Source: SZUA-430 sp044375275 (GTDB lineage Bacteria > Pseudomonadota > Alphaproteobacteria > Micropepsales > Micropepsaceae). Taken from it: DNA of 14,468 bases. The DNA is taken from assembly GCA_044375275.1 (NCBI GenBank), contig JBILMZ010000071.1, forward strand, positions 1 through 14,468. The letters are read 5' to 3'. The position numbers and the translations under genes are program-made. This document shows, one piece after another, positions 1 to 7,170 of the stretch. The stretch's first letter is position 1. Each line of letters begins with the position of its first letter. The notes below the pieces were generated by a model, which saw only the letters and a program-made list of their open reading frames with translations, was not told the origin of the DNA and did not search any database.

Positions 1-1056
1 AACGGACTGAAGAACACCAAATGTTACATGCACGTAAGGTTCCGGCGAGCCCTTCGCGTAAACGGAGAATCCGGCGACCTGCAATACCTGCTGATCTGCA
101 GAGGACGCGGCCGATGCCAAAGCAGGCGAAGGCGTCAGCGTGATTTCCACCTGCTCGCGATTCCACGGCTTTGAAGGGGATGGCGTCGATCGCGCGACGA
201 TCAGTTTCATCGGCTGGCCGCCAGACGCCGTGACGGCGCCTGCAATATCGGCAAACGTGGAGATGCCCTTCCCGTTGACCCCGACGATGATGTCATTGAC
301 CTTCAAACCGGCGGCTGCCGCTGGCGATCCGCTCGAGACAGTTTCGATTTCGCCTGGAATGACGGGGCTAATGCCGACACCCGGATCCCTGATCGGAGCA
401 CCGAAACTGTCGGGCTTGGAGATCATGGCCGGCGTAACGACAACGAGTTCACGTGCGCCAGCGCGCTCGACCACGAACTTCAGCGGACGACCATTGGCGA
501 CCGACACGATCTTCACGATCGCCGAAAAGTCGCTGATTTCCTGATCGTCGATGCTCACAACGCGGTCACCCGGCTTAAGGCCGGCGAGCTGGGCGGGATA
601 ACCGGCCTTCACGTTACCGATGATCGGCGACGATGAGTTAGACCCGTAGACAAGGAAAAACCCTGTCAGGATGACAAGCGCCAGAATGAAATTGGCCAGC
701 GGACCCGCGACAGAAATGATGGACTTCTGCCACCACGTCTTGTGGTGAAACGACCTGGAGCGATCAGTCTCCGGCATCTGCTTCAGCTTTTCCTGGTCAG
801 GCGTGCTGGCTGCACCCTCATCGCCCCAGAACTTGACGTATCCGCCCAGCGGGAGCGCTGCAAACTTCCAGCGTGTTCCATAGCGGTCGGTAAAGCCGAT
901 CAGTTCCTTGCCAAATCCAATCGAAAACGTCTCCACCTTCACGCCGAAATAGCGGCCGGCCAGGAAGTGGCCGAGTTCATGGACGAAGACGACGAGCGAG
1001 ATGACGAACAGAAACCCAAGGCCGCCCAAGGCGAAACTGGTAATGAGTTCAAGCAT
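1..1056 (-). CDS. rseP: RseP site-2 intramembrane zinc metalloprotease, 3' end outside window
   Basis: Inner-membrane zinc protease that, in the known family, performs the second cut of anti-sigma factors in the envelope stress response and clears leftover signal peptides. I translated 352 residues from ATG at 1056 to the window edge with no stop. An N-terminal membrane segment (about 10-25) runs into the zinc-binding HELGH motif (H26, E27, H30). A second hydrophobic segment (about 112-138) follows, with the family's GPLANF motif at 118-123. Two PDZ domains follow, at about 143-215 and 227-310. The C-terminal membrane segments with the third zinc ligand lie beyond position 1. It is the last gene of the rpsB-dxr operon seen here, 42 bp after dxr. 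The ribosome binding site is weak (AGGG about 9 nt before ATG). The two-PDZ architecture and operon position make the call secure. Confidence 0.95.
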   Translation of the reverse strand, partial: MLELITSFALGGLGFLFVISLVVFVHELGHFLAGRYFGVKVETFSIGFGKELIGFTDRYGTRWKFAALPLGGYVKFWGDEGAASTPDQEKLKQMPETDRSRSFHHKTWWQKSIISVAGPLANFILALVILTGFFLVYGSNSSSPIIGNVKAGYPAQLAGLKPGDRVVSIDDQEISDFSAIVKIVSVANGRPLKFVVERAGARELVVVTPAMISKPDSFGAPIRDPGVGISPVIPGEIETVSSGSPAAAAGLKVNDIIVGVNGKGISTFADIAGAVTASGGQPMKLIVARSTPSPSKPWNREQVEITLTPSPALASAASSADQQVLQVAGFSVYAKGSPEPYVHVTFGVLQSV

Positions 1057-1098
1057 CCGTGTGAGCCCTGTTGATAATCTGGTTGTGTCGAAGCGCGG

Positions 1099-2280
1099 CT
1101 AACTTTTCAATGCACGTTTGGCGTGTTGCCTTGCTTGCGAATCTAGCGCCATAACGGCTTCCAGTGATTCAGGCTCTGCCGAACTGGCGGAAAAGTGCTG
1201 CAGCGTTTGGTCAACGACCCGCGATATACCCTCAAAACCCATGTTTCCTGCCAGAAATGCAGCGACAGCGATTTCGTTGGCGGCGTTAAGCACGGTCGTG
1301 GCCCCCTGCCCTGCAGCCATCGCGTCCTGTGCCAGTTTGAGGCAGGGGAAACGCTCGAGGTCGGGCGCCTCGAATGTCAACTGGCCCAATTCGGTCAGGT
1401 CCAGGCGTCGCGTCGGCGCCTTGATTCTGTCGGGATAGCCCAGCGCATAGGCAATGGGCGTGCGCATGTCGGGGCTTGCGAGCTGCGCCAGGACCGATCC
1501 GTCGGCGTAGGTCACAAGGCAGTGAACCGCCTGCTGGGGGTGAACGACGACGCCGAGCTTTTCGGGCGGCGTGCCGAACAGGTGATGCGCCTCGATCAGT
1601 TCCAGACCCTTGTTCATCAACGTCGCGGAATCGACCGAGATCTTGGCACCCATCGAGTAGTTCGGGTGCTTGCAGGCCTGCGCAGGGGTTACGCCGCGCA
1701 TCTGCTCCCGGGTCCAGGTCCGGAAGGGGCCGCCGGATGCCGTGAGGACAACCCGCTCGATCGATGCCGCGTGACGTGGCGTGAACACCTGGAACACGGC
1801 GTTGTGCTCGGAGTCCACCGGCAGCAGCGTCGTGCCGCAGCGCCTGACTTCCGACATGAACAGGCGGCCGGCAGAGACCAGGCATTCCTTGTTTGCGAGC
1901 GCGACCGTGCGCCCGCGTTCAACCGCCGCCAGCGTGGGCTTGAGGCCAGCGGCACCCATGATGCTGGCCATGATCCAGTCCGCGTCGCGACGTGCTGCTT
2001 CCACGACGGCGTCAGCGCCTGCGGCGACTTCGATCCGGGTTCCGGCGAGCGCGGACTTCAGTTCAGCATACTTCTCCGGATTTCCGATCGCGACGAATGA
2101 GGGCTGCAGGCGCCTCGCCTGCCCGGCGAGGCTTGCGACATTCTCGTTGGCAGCCAGCGCGACAACCCTGTAGGTCCCGGGTGATGCGTTGTTGTGGCTT
2201 TCGATGAGTTCGACTGTGTTCGTGCCAACCGAGCCTGTCGATCCGAGGATGCTGACGGACTTGGGCGCGCGTTCGCTCAC
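1099..2280 (-). CDS. dxr: 1-deoxy-D-xylulose 5-phosphate reductoisomerase
   Basis: Cytoplasmic enzyme of the MEP isoprenoid pathway. It converts DXP to 2-C-methyl-D-erythritol 4-phosphate using NADPH and a divalent metal. Its length of 393 aa is normal for the family. Visible motifs are the NADPH-binding GSTGSVG at 13-19, ANKE at 129-132 with K131, the metal ligands D156 and E158 in DSEHN, the phosphate-binding ASGGPFR at 181-187, the flap HPNYSMG at 205-211, and SVDSATLMNKGLE just after it. The flap usually reads HPNW; here the tryptophan is tyrosine (Y208). The start is GTG at 2280-2278, overlapping the cdsA stop as GTGA, so translation is probably coupled. Its product feeds the isoprenoid supply used by UppS in the same operon. 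Confidence 0.97.
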   Translation of the reverse strand: MSERAPKSVSILGSTGSVGTNTVELIESHNNASPGTYRVVALAANENVASLAGQARRLQPSFVAIGNPEKYAELKSALAGTRIEVAAGADAVVEAARRDADWIMASIMGAAGLKPTLAAVERGRTVALANKECLVSAGRLFMSEVRRCGTTLLPVDSEHNAVFQVFTPRHAASIERVVLTASGGPFRTWTREQMRGVTPAQACKHPNYSMGAKISVDSATLMNKGLELIEAHHLFGTPPEKLGVVVHPQQAVHCLVTYADGSVLAQLASPDMRTPIAYALGYPDRIKAPTRRLDLTELGQLTFEAPDLERFPCLKLAQDAMAAGQGATTVLNAANEIAVAAFLAGNMGFEGISRVVDQTLQHFSASSAEPESLEAVMALDSQARQHAKRALKS

Positions 2281-3107
2281 GGCGCGGCCCAGACGATCGG
2301 GGAATGTCCAATGATTGCAGCGAGAATGGCGACGCCGCTCGTGGCGACGATCATGCCGTCAAGCCTGTCCAGCGCGCCGCCATGGCCGGGAATGAGGTCC
2401 GAGGCATCCTTCACACCGAATGTCCGTTTCAGGAAAGATTCCGCGAGATCCCCGCACTGCGTCAGGAACGATACGCCGGCGCATGCCAGGACGTAGGGTT
2501 CGCGCGCCACGAAACCCGACAGCTGCGTGAGCAGAATGCCGGCGATGATTCCTGCTGCAAGGCCGGATACCGCGCCCGCCCAGGTCTTGTTTGGTGAAAT
2601 CTGCGGCGCGAGTTTGGGGCCGCCAAAGGCCGAGCCGGCGAGATAGGCCGCACTGTCGGTTGCCCAGACGATGCACAACAGCCAGACGACCGTTTCCAGG
2701 CCAAAGGGTGTGAGCATGCGCAGTTCCGAAAATGCGAGGCTTGGCAAAGCGATGAAGACGATGCCCATGACTGTCCAGATCGAGCGTTCGCCCAGTCTCT
2801 GCGCATAGACATTACCCACCAGCGCCAAAATGAACACCGCGGCCATTGCGAAGTTTGCATGGCCTGCCACGAGTAGTGTTTGCGACATAACGATCGCTGC
2901 AGCGTGGAGCGCCAGGCGCCACCCCGGCTGACGTTCCTTGTGAACGATCATGATCCATTCGCGGGACATGGCGATGCTGGCTGCCATCGCCCAGATCGCC
3001 AGCACCCAACCACCTGCATAGACCGCTGCCAACGCAGAGGGAATGAGGACCAATGACGTAACAATGCGGGGCCAGAGAGACGATTTTCTTGCGCTCACTG
3101 TGGTCAT
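2277..3107 (-). CDS. cdsA: Phosphatidate cytidylyltransferase (CDP-diacylglycerol synthase)
   Basis: Integral inner-membrane enzyme that makes CDP-diacylglycerol from phosphatidic acid and CTP, the branch point for phospholipid head-group synthesis. The 276 aa are mostly hydrophobic, with several membrane segments. The CdsA signature lies near the C-terminus at about 224-252: SFLKR, then KD, then PGHGGALDRLDGM, with the paired acidic residues of the metal site (D247 and D250 by my count). The start at 3107 overlaps the uppS stop as ATGA, and the stop overlaps the dxr GTG start as GTGA. The gene is therefore locked between its neighbours in a translationally coupled trio. Length and signature are typical. 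Confidence 0.95.
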   Translation of the reverse strand: MTTVSARKSSLWPRIVTSLVLIPSALAAVYAGGWVLAIWAMAASIAMSREWIMIVHKERQPGWRLALHAAAIVMSQTLLVAGHANFAMAAVFILALVGNVYAQRLGERSIWTVMGIVFIALPSLAFSELRMLTPFGLETVVWLLCIVWATDSAAYLAGSAFGGPKLAPQISPNKTWAGAVSGLAAGIIAGILLTQLSGFVAREPYVLACAGVSFLTQCGDLAESFLKRTFGVKDASDLIPGHGGALDRLDGMIVATSGVAILAAIIGHSPIVWAAP

Positions 3108-3850
3108 TCACCCGCCGAAGTATTGCGCCCGCCGAAGCGGCGGTCCCGCGCCTGATATTGCCGGATGGCGTCAGTCAATTGCAACTCACCGAAATCCGGC
3201 CAAAGCGTGTCCAAGAAAACGAACTCGGAATAGGCCGTCTGCCACAGGAGAAAGTTGCTGAGTCGCTTCTCGCCGCTGGTCCTGATCACGAGGTCCGGAT
3301 CGGGGATCCCTGCCGTGGCAAGGTGGGCGGCAAATGTTTCCCGCGTGATGTCCGACGGCTGCATCCTGCCGGACTGGACCTCTGCGGCGATGCGGCGGGC
3401 AGCGTCGACGATTTCATCCTGACCTCCGTAGTTGAAGGCAATCGTGAGCGTAAGGCCTGTATTTGCTGCCGTCTTCAGGTGAACATCATCGATGAGTCCT
3501 ACAATGTCCGCGTCGAGGCCGCTTCGGGTACCGATGATGCGGATCCTAACGCCATTGGCATGCAATTCCTCCAGGTCCGAGCGGATGTACATGCGCAGAA
3601 GGCCCATGAGATCCGACACTTCCGCTATCGGTCGCTTCCAGTTCTCGGAAGAAAAGCCGAACAGTGTCAGGTGACGGATTCCCAGGCGACCCGCGGCCCG
3701 GACAGTGTTACGGACTGCGGCTACGCCTGCCCGATGCCCCATAACGCGCGGCAACATGCGCGCACTTGCCCAACGGCCATTGCCATCCATGATGATGGCG
3801 ATGTGGTTTGGCAACGGATTGCCCGTCGGGTCGGGTGTAGCCTGGGACAT
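3104..3850 (-). CDS. uppS: Isoprenyl transferase (undecaprenyl diphosphate synthase)
   Basis: Cytoplasmic cis-prenyltransferase that extends farnesyl-PP with isopentenyl-PP to make undecaprenyl-PP, the lipid carrier for peptidoglycan and other envelope polymers. At 248 aa it has normal length. The catalytic MDGNGRW motif is at 21-27 with D22 as the Mg ligand. LFGFSSENW, FNYGGQDEIVDA, and the C-terminal stretch of IRTSGEKRLSNF, LLWQTAYSE and WPDF all match the family. The start at 3850 is 24 bp after the frr stop. No strong Shine-Dalgarno is visible, so reinitiation from frr may help. Its substrate comes from the MEP pathway enzyme encoded two genes downstream. Confidence 0.96.
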   Translation of the reverse strand: MSQATPDPTGNPLPNHIAIIMDGNGRWASARMLPRVMGHRAGVAAVRNTVRAAGRLGIRHLTLFGFSSENWKRPIAEVSDLMGLLRMYIRSDLEELHANGVRIRIIGTRSGLDADIVGLIDDVHLKTAANTGLTLTIAFNYGGQDEIVDAARRIAAEVQSGRMQPSDITRETFAAHLATAGIPDPDLVIRTSGEKRLSNFLLWQTAYSEFVFLDTLWPDFGELQLTDAIRQYQARDRRFGGRNTSAGE

Positions 3851-3874
3851 CCATGCAGATCCGCGAAGGTCGCC

Positions 3875-4441
3875 CTAGACCTGCATGATCTCCTTTTCCT
3901 TGGCGGCGTACGCCTCGTCGATTTCCTTGATGTGGTTGTCCGTGGCCTGCTGGACCTTTTCCGACATCTTCTTGTGTTCGTCTTCGCTCATCTGATGCTC
4001 TTTCTCGAGCCTCTTTAGATGCTCCATGCCATCGCGGCGAATGTTGCGAACGGCGATACGCGCTGATTCCGAATATTTTGCGGCGATCTTCGAGAGTTCC
4101 TTGCGGCGGTCTTCCGTCAGCGGCGGGATCGGAATGCGCAGCAGCTGCCCGTCCACCTGCGGATTGAGGCCCAGACCGGCGCCGCGGATGGCCTTGTCGA
4201 CAGCGATGACAAGGCCGCGATCCCATACCTGCACGGTCAGCATGCGCGGTTCCGGCGCGTTGACGGTGCCGACCTGCGTGATGGGCATGTTGCTGCCATA
4301 GGCATCGACCTGGACCGGCTCCAGCAGGCTGACGCTGGCGCGGCCCGTCCGAAGTCCGGAAAATTCCTGCTTCAGGGTCTGGACAGCGCCACGCATGCGC
4401 TTGTTCAGGTCTTCAAGGTCAAATGGCTTTGACTGTGCCAT
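3875..4441 (-). CDS. frr: Ribosome recycling factor
   Basis: Cytoplasmic factor that, with EF-G, splits post-termination ribosomes from mRNA. The protein is 188 aa, the usual length. Family features include the N-terminal helix with TLKQEFSGLRTGRAS, the beta-rich domain with PITQVGTV and PRMLTVQVWD, the conserved IRIPIPPLTEDRRKEL-like stretch, and a long charged C-terminal helix containing RNIRRDGM. The start at 4441 has a strong Shine-Dalgarno (GGGAGG about 6 nt upstream). The gene lies 37 bp after pyrH, in the universal tsf-pyrH-frr order. Confidence 0.97.
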   Translation of the reverse strand: MAQSKPFDLEDLNKRMRGAVQTLKQEFSGLRTGRASVSLLEPVQVDAYGSNMPITQVGTVNAPEPRMLTVQVWDRGLVIAVDKAIRGAGLGLNPQVDGQLLRIPIPPLTEDRRKELSKIAAKYSESARIAVRNIRRDGMEHLKRLEKEHQMSEDEHKKMSEKVQQATDNHIKEIDEAYAAKEKEIMQV

Positions 4442-4478
4442 GGATTTCCTCCCGTGGGCGCCGGGGAGCGCCTGTTTC
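4442..4478 (-). promoter_or_regulatory. pyrH-frr spacer with small hairpin and strong RBS
   Basis: In the transcript sense this 37-nt spacer has a short stem (GGCGC at 4472-4468 pairing with GCGCC at 4461-4457, 6-nt loop) just before a near-consensus Shine-Dalgarno GGGAGGAA. The stem is only 5 bp with no U-run, so it is not a terminator. It may mark a processing or stability element, or be chance in GC-rich DNA. Confidence 0.25.
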
Positions 4479-5198
4479 CTATGAACCGATGACCGTGCAG
4501 AGACCCTGTCCCTGCAGGACGCGAACGAAATTCATCTTCTCGTGGATGTTGAAGACGATGATCTTGATGTTGCTGTCGCGCGCGAGGGCAACGGCCGACG
4601 CGTCCATGACCTTGAGGTCGCGGCCCAGCACATCGGTGTGTGTGAGGTGGTCATATCGCTCTGCCTTCGGATTTTTCTTCGGATCTTCCGAGTAGACGCC
4701 GTCGACCTGGGTGCCCTTCATGATCGCATCGACGCCCATTTCGGCGGCGCGCAGGGCGGCGGCAGTGTCGGTCGTGAAGAACGGATTGCCCGTGCCTGCC
4801 GCGAATATCACGACCCGCCCCTTCTCCATGTGGCGCATCGCGCGGCGGCGGATATAGGGTTCGCACACTGTCGTCATGGGAATGGCCGACAGCACGCGGG
4901 TATAGACACCAGCCTTTTCGAGAGCGTTCTGCATGGCGAGGGCGTTCATGACGGTGCCCAGCATGCCCATGTAGTCGGCCGTGGCGCGTTCCATGCCGGA
5001 GGCCGCTGCATTCATGCCCCGGAAGATGTTTCCGCCGCCGATTACGGCGCAGACCTGTGTTCCGATGTTCTTGGCTTCCTTGATCTCGCCCGCGATGCGG
5101 TCGACGGTGGCCAGATCGATGCCGTACTGGCCGGGGCCCATCAACGCCTCGCCGGAAATCTTGAGAAGTATCCGACGATAGAGAGGCGTTGATGTCAT
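4479..5198 (-). CDS. pyrH: Uridylate kinase (UMP kinase)
   Basis: Cytoplasmic hexameric kinase of the amino-acid-kinase fold that phosphorylates UMP to UDP with ATP, in pyrimidine nucleotide synthesis. The protein is 239 aa, typical length. Motifs seen are LKISGEAL near residue 12, the glycine-rich VIGGGNIFRG, ADYMGMLGTVMNAL in the UMP-binding region, GTGNPFFTTDTAAALRA, and KGTQVDGVYSEDPKK in the nucleotide-binding part. The ATG at 5198 has AGGGAC about 7 nt upstream. It is 26 bp after tsf. UMP kinases of this family are commonly feedback-inhibited by UTP and activated by GTP; that is family knowledge, not visible here. Confidence 0.97.
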   Translation of the reverse strand: MTSTPLYRRILLKISGEALMGPGQYGIDLATVDRIAGEIKEAKNIGTQVCAVIGGGNIFRGMNAAASGMERATADYMGMLGTVMNALAMQNALEKAGVYTRVLSAIPMTTVCEPYIRRRAMRHMEKGRVVIFAAGTGNPFFTTDTAAALRAAEMGVDAIMKGTQVDGVYSEDPKKNPKAERYDHLTHTDVLGRDLKVMDASAVALARDSNIKIIVFNIHEKMNFVRVLQGQGLCTVIGS

Positions 5199-5224
5199 TG
5201 GTCCCTGCCCTTTATTGGTAGCCC

Positions 5225-6154
5225 TTAGCCTTTTGCCGCAGCGGCGACTTCAGCAGCGAAGTCAGTTTCCTCTTTCTGGATCCCTTCGCCAAGCGCAAAG
5301 CGCACAAATCCTTCGATCGAGATCGGAGCGCCCACATCCTTTTCAGCCGCTTTCACCACGGCTTCGACGGTCTTTTCGGGATCCATGATGTAAGCCTGCT
5401 GCGGCAGCACGACTTCCTCATAGAACTTGCGCATCCGGCCTTCCACCATCTTCGCGATGATGTTCTCGGGCTTGCCGGACTGGCGTGCCTGGTCGGCGAA
5501 AATGGCCTTTTCGCGCTCGGCGACAGCCGGGTCAACCTGGTCAATGCGCATGGCCAGCGGCGGGAACGGCGTTCCGGCCACATGCATTGCAAGCTGGCGT
5601 CCAAGGGCGGCGAGTTTCGCTGCATCGCCCGACGACTTGAGGGCGACCAGCACCCCGATCTTGCCGAGACCCGGCGCCATCTGGTTGTGCACGTAGCTGG
5701 CCACAACACCCGGCGAAACGGTCAGCGCGCGGGTGCGGCGCAATTCCATCTTTTCGCCGATCTTGCCCGAAAGGGCCGTCACCTGGCCTTCGACCGTGTT
5801 GCCACCGCCGAATGCCGTTTTTGCAAGCTTCGCCACGTCACTGTCTGTTGCAAGTGCCAGTTCGGCGATCTTGCTGACCATCGCCTGGAACTCTTCGTTG
5901 CGCGCAACGAAGTCGGTCTGCGAGTTGACCTCGACGACGGCGCCCGTGCCGCCATTGGCGGCGACGCCAACAAGCCCTTCAGCGGCCACATTGCCCGCCT
6001 TCTTGGCGGCCTTCGACAGGCCCTTCTTGCGCAACACGTCGATGGCGGCTTCCACGTCGCCGCTGGTTTCGTTCAGCGCGTTGCGGCAATCCATCATGCC
6101 TGCACCGGTTTTTTCGCGCAGGTCCTTGACCATCGCGGCTGTAATTTCAGCCAT
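5225..6154 (-). CDS. tsf: Translation elongation factor Ts
   Basis: Cytoplasmic nucleotide-exchange factor that regenerates EF-Tu-GTP. The 309-aa product has the N-terminal UBA-like domain (MVKDLREKTGAGMMDCRNAL, about 8-27), the helical stretch ending KKAGNVAAEG, and the hallmark TDFVARNEEF, whose conserved Asp and Phe contact EF-Tu. The core dimerisation domain follows, ending in a short Ala-rich tail. It comes after rpsB with a 55-bp gap containing a strong hairpin. The RBS is GGAG about 8 nt before ATG. The order rpsB-tsf is nearly universal in bacteria. Confidence 0.97.
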   Translation of the reverse strand: MAEITAAMVKDLREKTGAGMMDCRNALNETSGDVEAAIDVLRKKGLSKAAKKAGNVAAEGLVGVAANGGTGAVVEVNSQTDFVARNEEFQAMVSKIAELALATDSDVAKLAKTAFGGGNTVEGQVTALSGKIGEKMELRRTRALTVSPGVVASYVHNQMAPGLGKIGVLVALKSSGDAAKLAALGRQLAMHVAGTPFPPLAMRIDQVDPAVAEREKAIFADQARQSGKPENIIAKMVEGRMRKFYEEVVLPQQAYIMDPEKTVEAVVKAAEKDVGAPISIEGFVRFALGEGIQKEETDFAAEVAAAAKG

Positions 6155-6180
6155 GGTGTGCTCCTAATCTTTCGAGTTGA

Positions 6181-6202
6181 CCGCGCCGCAGAGGCGGCGC
6201 GG
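6181..6202 (-). terminator. rpsB-tsf intergenic hairpin (attenuator-like)
   Basis: A perfect 9-bp GC-only inverted repeat (CCGCGCCGC at 6181-6189, GCGGCGCGG at 6194-6202, 4-nt loop) starts 8 nt after the rpsB stop and ends 26 nt before tsf. On the transcript strand it is followed by TCAACTCG, so there is no U-tract. A full intrinsic terminator is unlikely. A partial attenuator, a processing site or a 3' stabilising stem that sets the S2 to EF-Ts ratio are possible roles. In E. coli transcription is known to be attenuated between rpsB and tsf, which makes the position notable. Confidence 0.5.
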
Positions 6203-6209
6203 CGCCAAA

Positions 6210-6968
6210 TCAGTTTGCTGCCGGCAGTTCCTGAACGGGAACTTCTTCCGAAGCGCCGACGTCCACGCCCGACGTTCCCTGGAATGCAGAGAGGCCGTCG
6301 ATGACCGCGCGGGCCACGAGATCGCAATAGAGCGCCAGGGCGCGCGAGGCGTCGTCGTTGCCCGGGATCGGGAACGCAATGCCGTTGGGGTTCGAATTCG
6401 AATCGACCACCGCGACCACCGGAATGCCAAGCTTGTTGGCTTCCTGGATGGCGATGGCTTCCTTGTTCGTGTCGATCACGAACAGGAGGTCCGGAACGCC
6501 GCCCATGTCCTTGATGCCGCCGAGCGCGCGATCAAGCTTTTCCTTCTCGCGCTGCAGGTTCAGCACTTCGCGCTTGGTCAGACCAACGCCGCCAGCATTC
6601 AGCGTTTCCTCAATCGAGCGCAGGCGCTTGATCGAGTGCGAAATCGTCTGCCAGTTGGTCAGCGTGCCGCCGAGCCAGCGATGATTGACGTAGTACTGGG
6701 CACAACGCTTTGCGGAGTCTGCGACCGGCTCGGAAGCCTGGCGCTTGGTGCCCACGAACAGAACGCGGCCGCCCTGGGCCACGACGTCACGGATGGTCTT
6801 CAGCGCCGTGTGCAGCAGCGGAACAGTCTGCGTCAGGTCGATGATGTGAATCTTGTTCTTGGAGCCGTAAAGAAACGGCGCCATGCGGGGGTTCCACCGA
6901 TGAGTCTGGTGGCCAAAATGAACGCCTGCTTCCAGCAGCTGGCGCATAGAATAATCGGGCAGTGCCAT
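6210..6968 (-). CDS. rpsB: 30S ribosomal protein S2
   Basis: Structural protein of the small ribosomal subunit, needed for S1 docking. The 252-aa sequence shows the S2 hallmarks: LLEAGVHFGHQTHRWNP near the N-terminus, the KNKIHIIDLTQT stretch, GGRVLFVGTKRQA, WLGGTLTNW, PDLLFVIDTNKE, and GIPVVAVVDSNSNP. The ATG at 6968 has AAGGAG about 11 nt upstream. It is the first gene of the minus-strand operon; everything to its right is divergent. The leader (6969 to about 7093) carries a hairpin that could serve S2 autoregulation, which is known for rpsB leaders in other bacteria. Confidence 0.98.
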   Translation of the reverse strand: MALPDYSMRQLLEAGVHFGHQTHRWNPRMAPFLYGSKNKIHIIDLTQTVPLLHTALKTIRDVVAQGGRVLFVGTKRQASEPVADSAKRCAQYYVNHRWLGGTLTNWQTISHSIKRLRSIEETLNAGGVGLTKREVLNLQREKEKLDRALGGIKDMGGVPDLLFVIDTNKEAIAIQEANKLGIPVVAVVDSNSNPNGIAFPIPGNDDASRALALYCDLVARAVIDGLSAFQGTSGVDVGASEEVPVQELPAAN

Positions 6969-7011
6969 AGGGCCTGTGTCTCCTTGACCGGTTAAGCCTC
7001 CGCGGACATCA

Positions 7012-7035
7012 CCGGGATCTCACGAGGAGACCCGG
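7012..7035 (-). promoter_or_regulatory. Stem-loop in the rpsB 5' leader
   Basis: On the minus-strand transcript CCGGG-TCTC pairs with GAGA-(U)-CCCGG, giving nine pairs with a single bulge and a 5-nt loop, about 45 nt before the rpsB start. There is no U-run, so it is not a standard terminator. Its place fits a ribosomal-protein leader structure or a stabilising stem. Its match to any known S2 leader family is untested. Confidence 0.4.
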
Positions 7036-7099
7036 CACCGGAGGGCGGCCCGCCATATGACGGTCAGGCAGCCCAAGCCCGCGTGTGGAATGGTCGAGG

Positions 7100-7128
7100 C
7101 TTTTAGGGGGTTGCGTCCCCCCGCGCAA
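7100..7128 (-). promoter_or_regulatory. Candidate sigma70 promoter for the rpsB operon
   Basis: On the minus strand TTGCGC (7128-7123) and TAAAAG (7105-7100) are separated by exactly 17 bp. Each matches the consensus only partly. The spacer is almost entirely an inverted repeat (GGGGG and CCCCC arms, 7106-7121), which is odd for a promoter. Transcription would begin near 7093, giving a leader of about 125 nt that includes the 7012-7035 stem. This is inferred from spacing only; the G/C-rich repeat could be something else. Confidence 0.25.
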
Positions 7129-7170
7129 GAGCGGCAGTTTGGTCGCCCCTGCAAGGACAGCGCGACAAAT

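Noticed and set aside
1195..2100. Long plus-strand open frame opposite dxr
   Set aside because: It lies wholly antisense to a well-supported dxr. It is Arg/Gly/Ala-rich with no family motifs and reflects the G/C third-position bias of the real gene.
3089..4018. Long plus-strand open frame opposite uppS and frr
   Set aside because: Antisense to two secure housekeeping genes, with no recognisable domain.
6389..6400. 12-bp palindrome TTCGAATTCGAA inside rpsB
   Set aside because: It encodes the conserved DSNSNP segment; the symmetry comes from repeated Asn/Ser codons.
7057..7170. Upstream in-frame ATG for the aminotransferase
   Set aside because: The extra 38 residues are Arg/Pro-rich without family similarity and cross the probable rpsB promoter. 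The ATG at 7171 starts where the family sequence begins.
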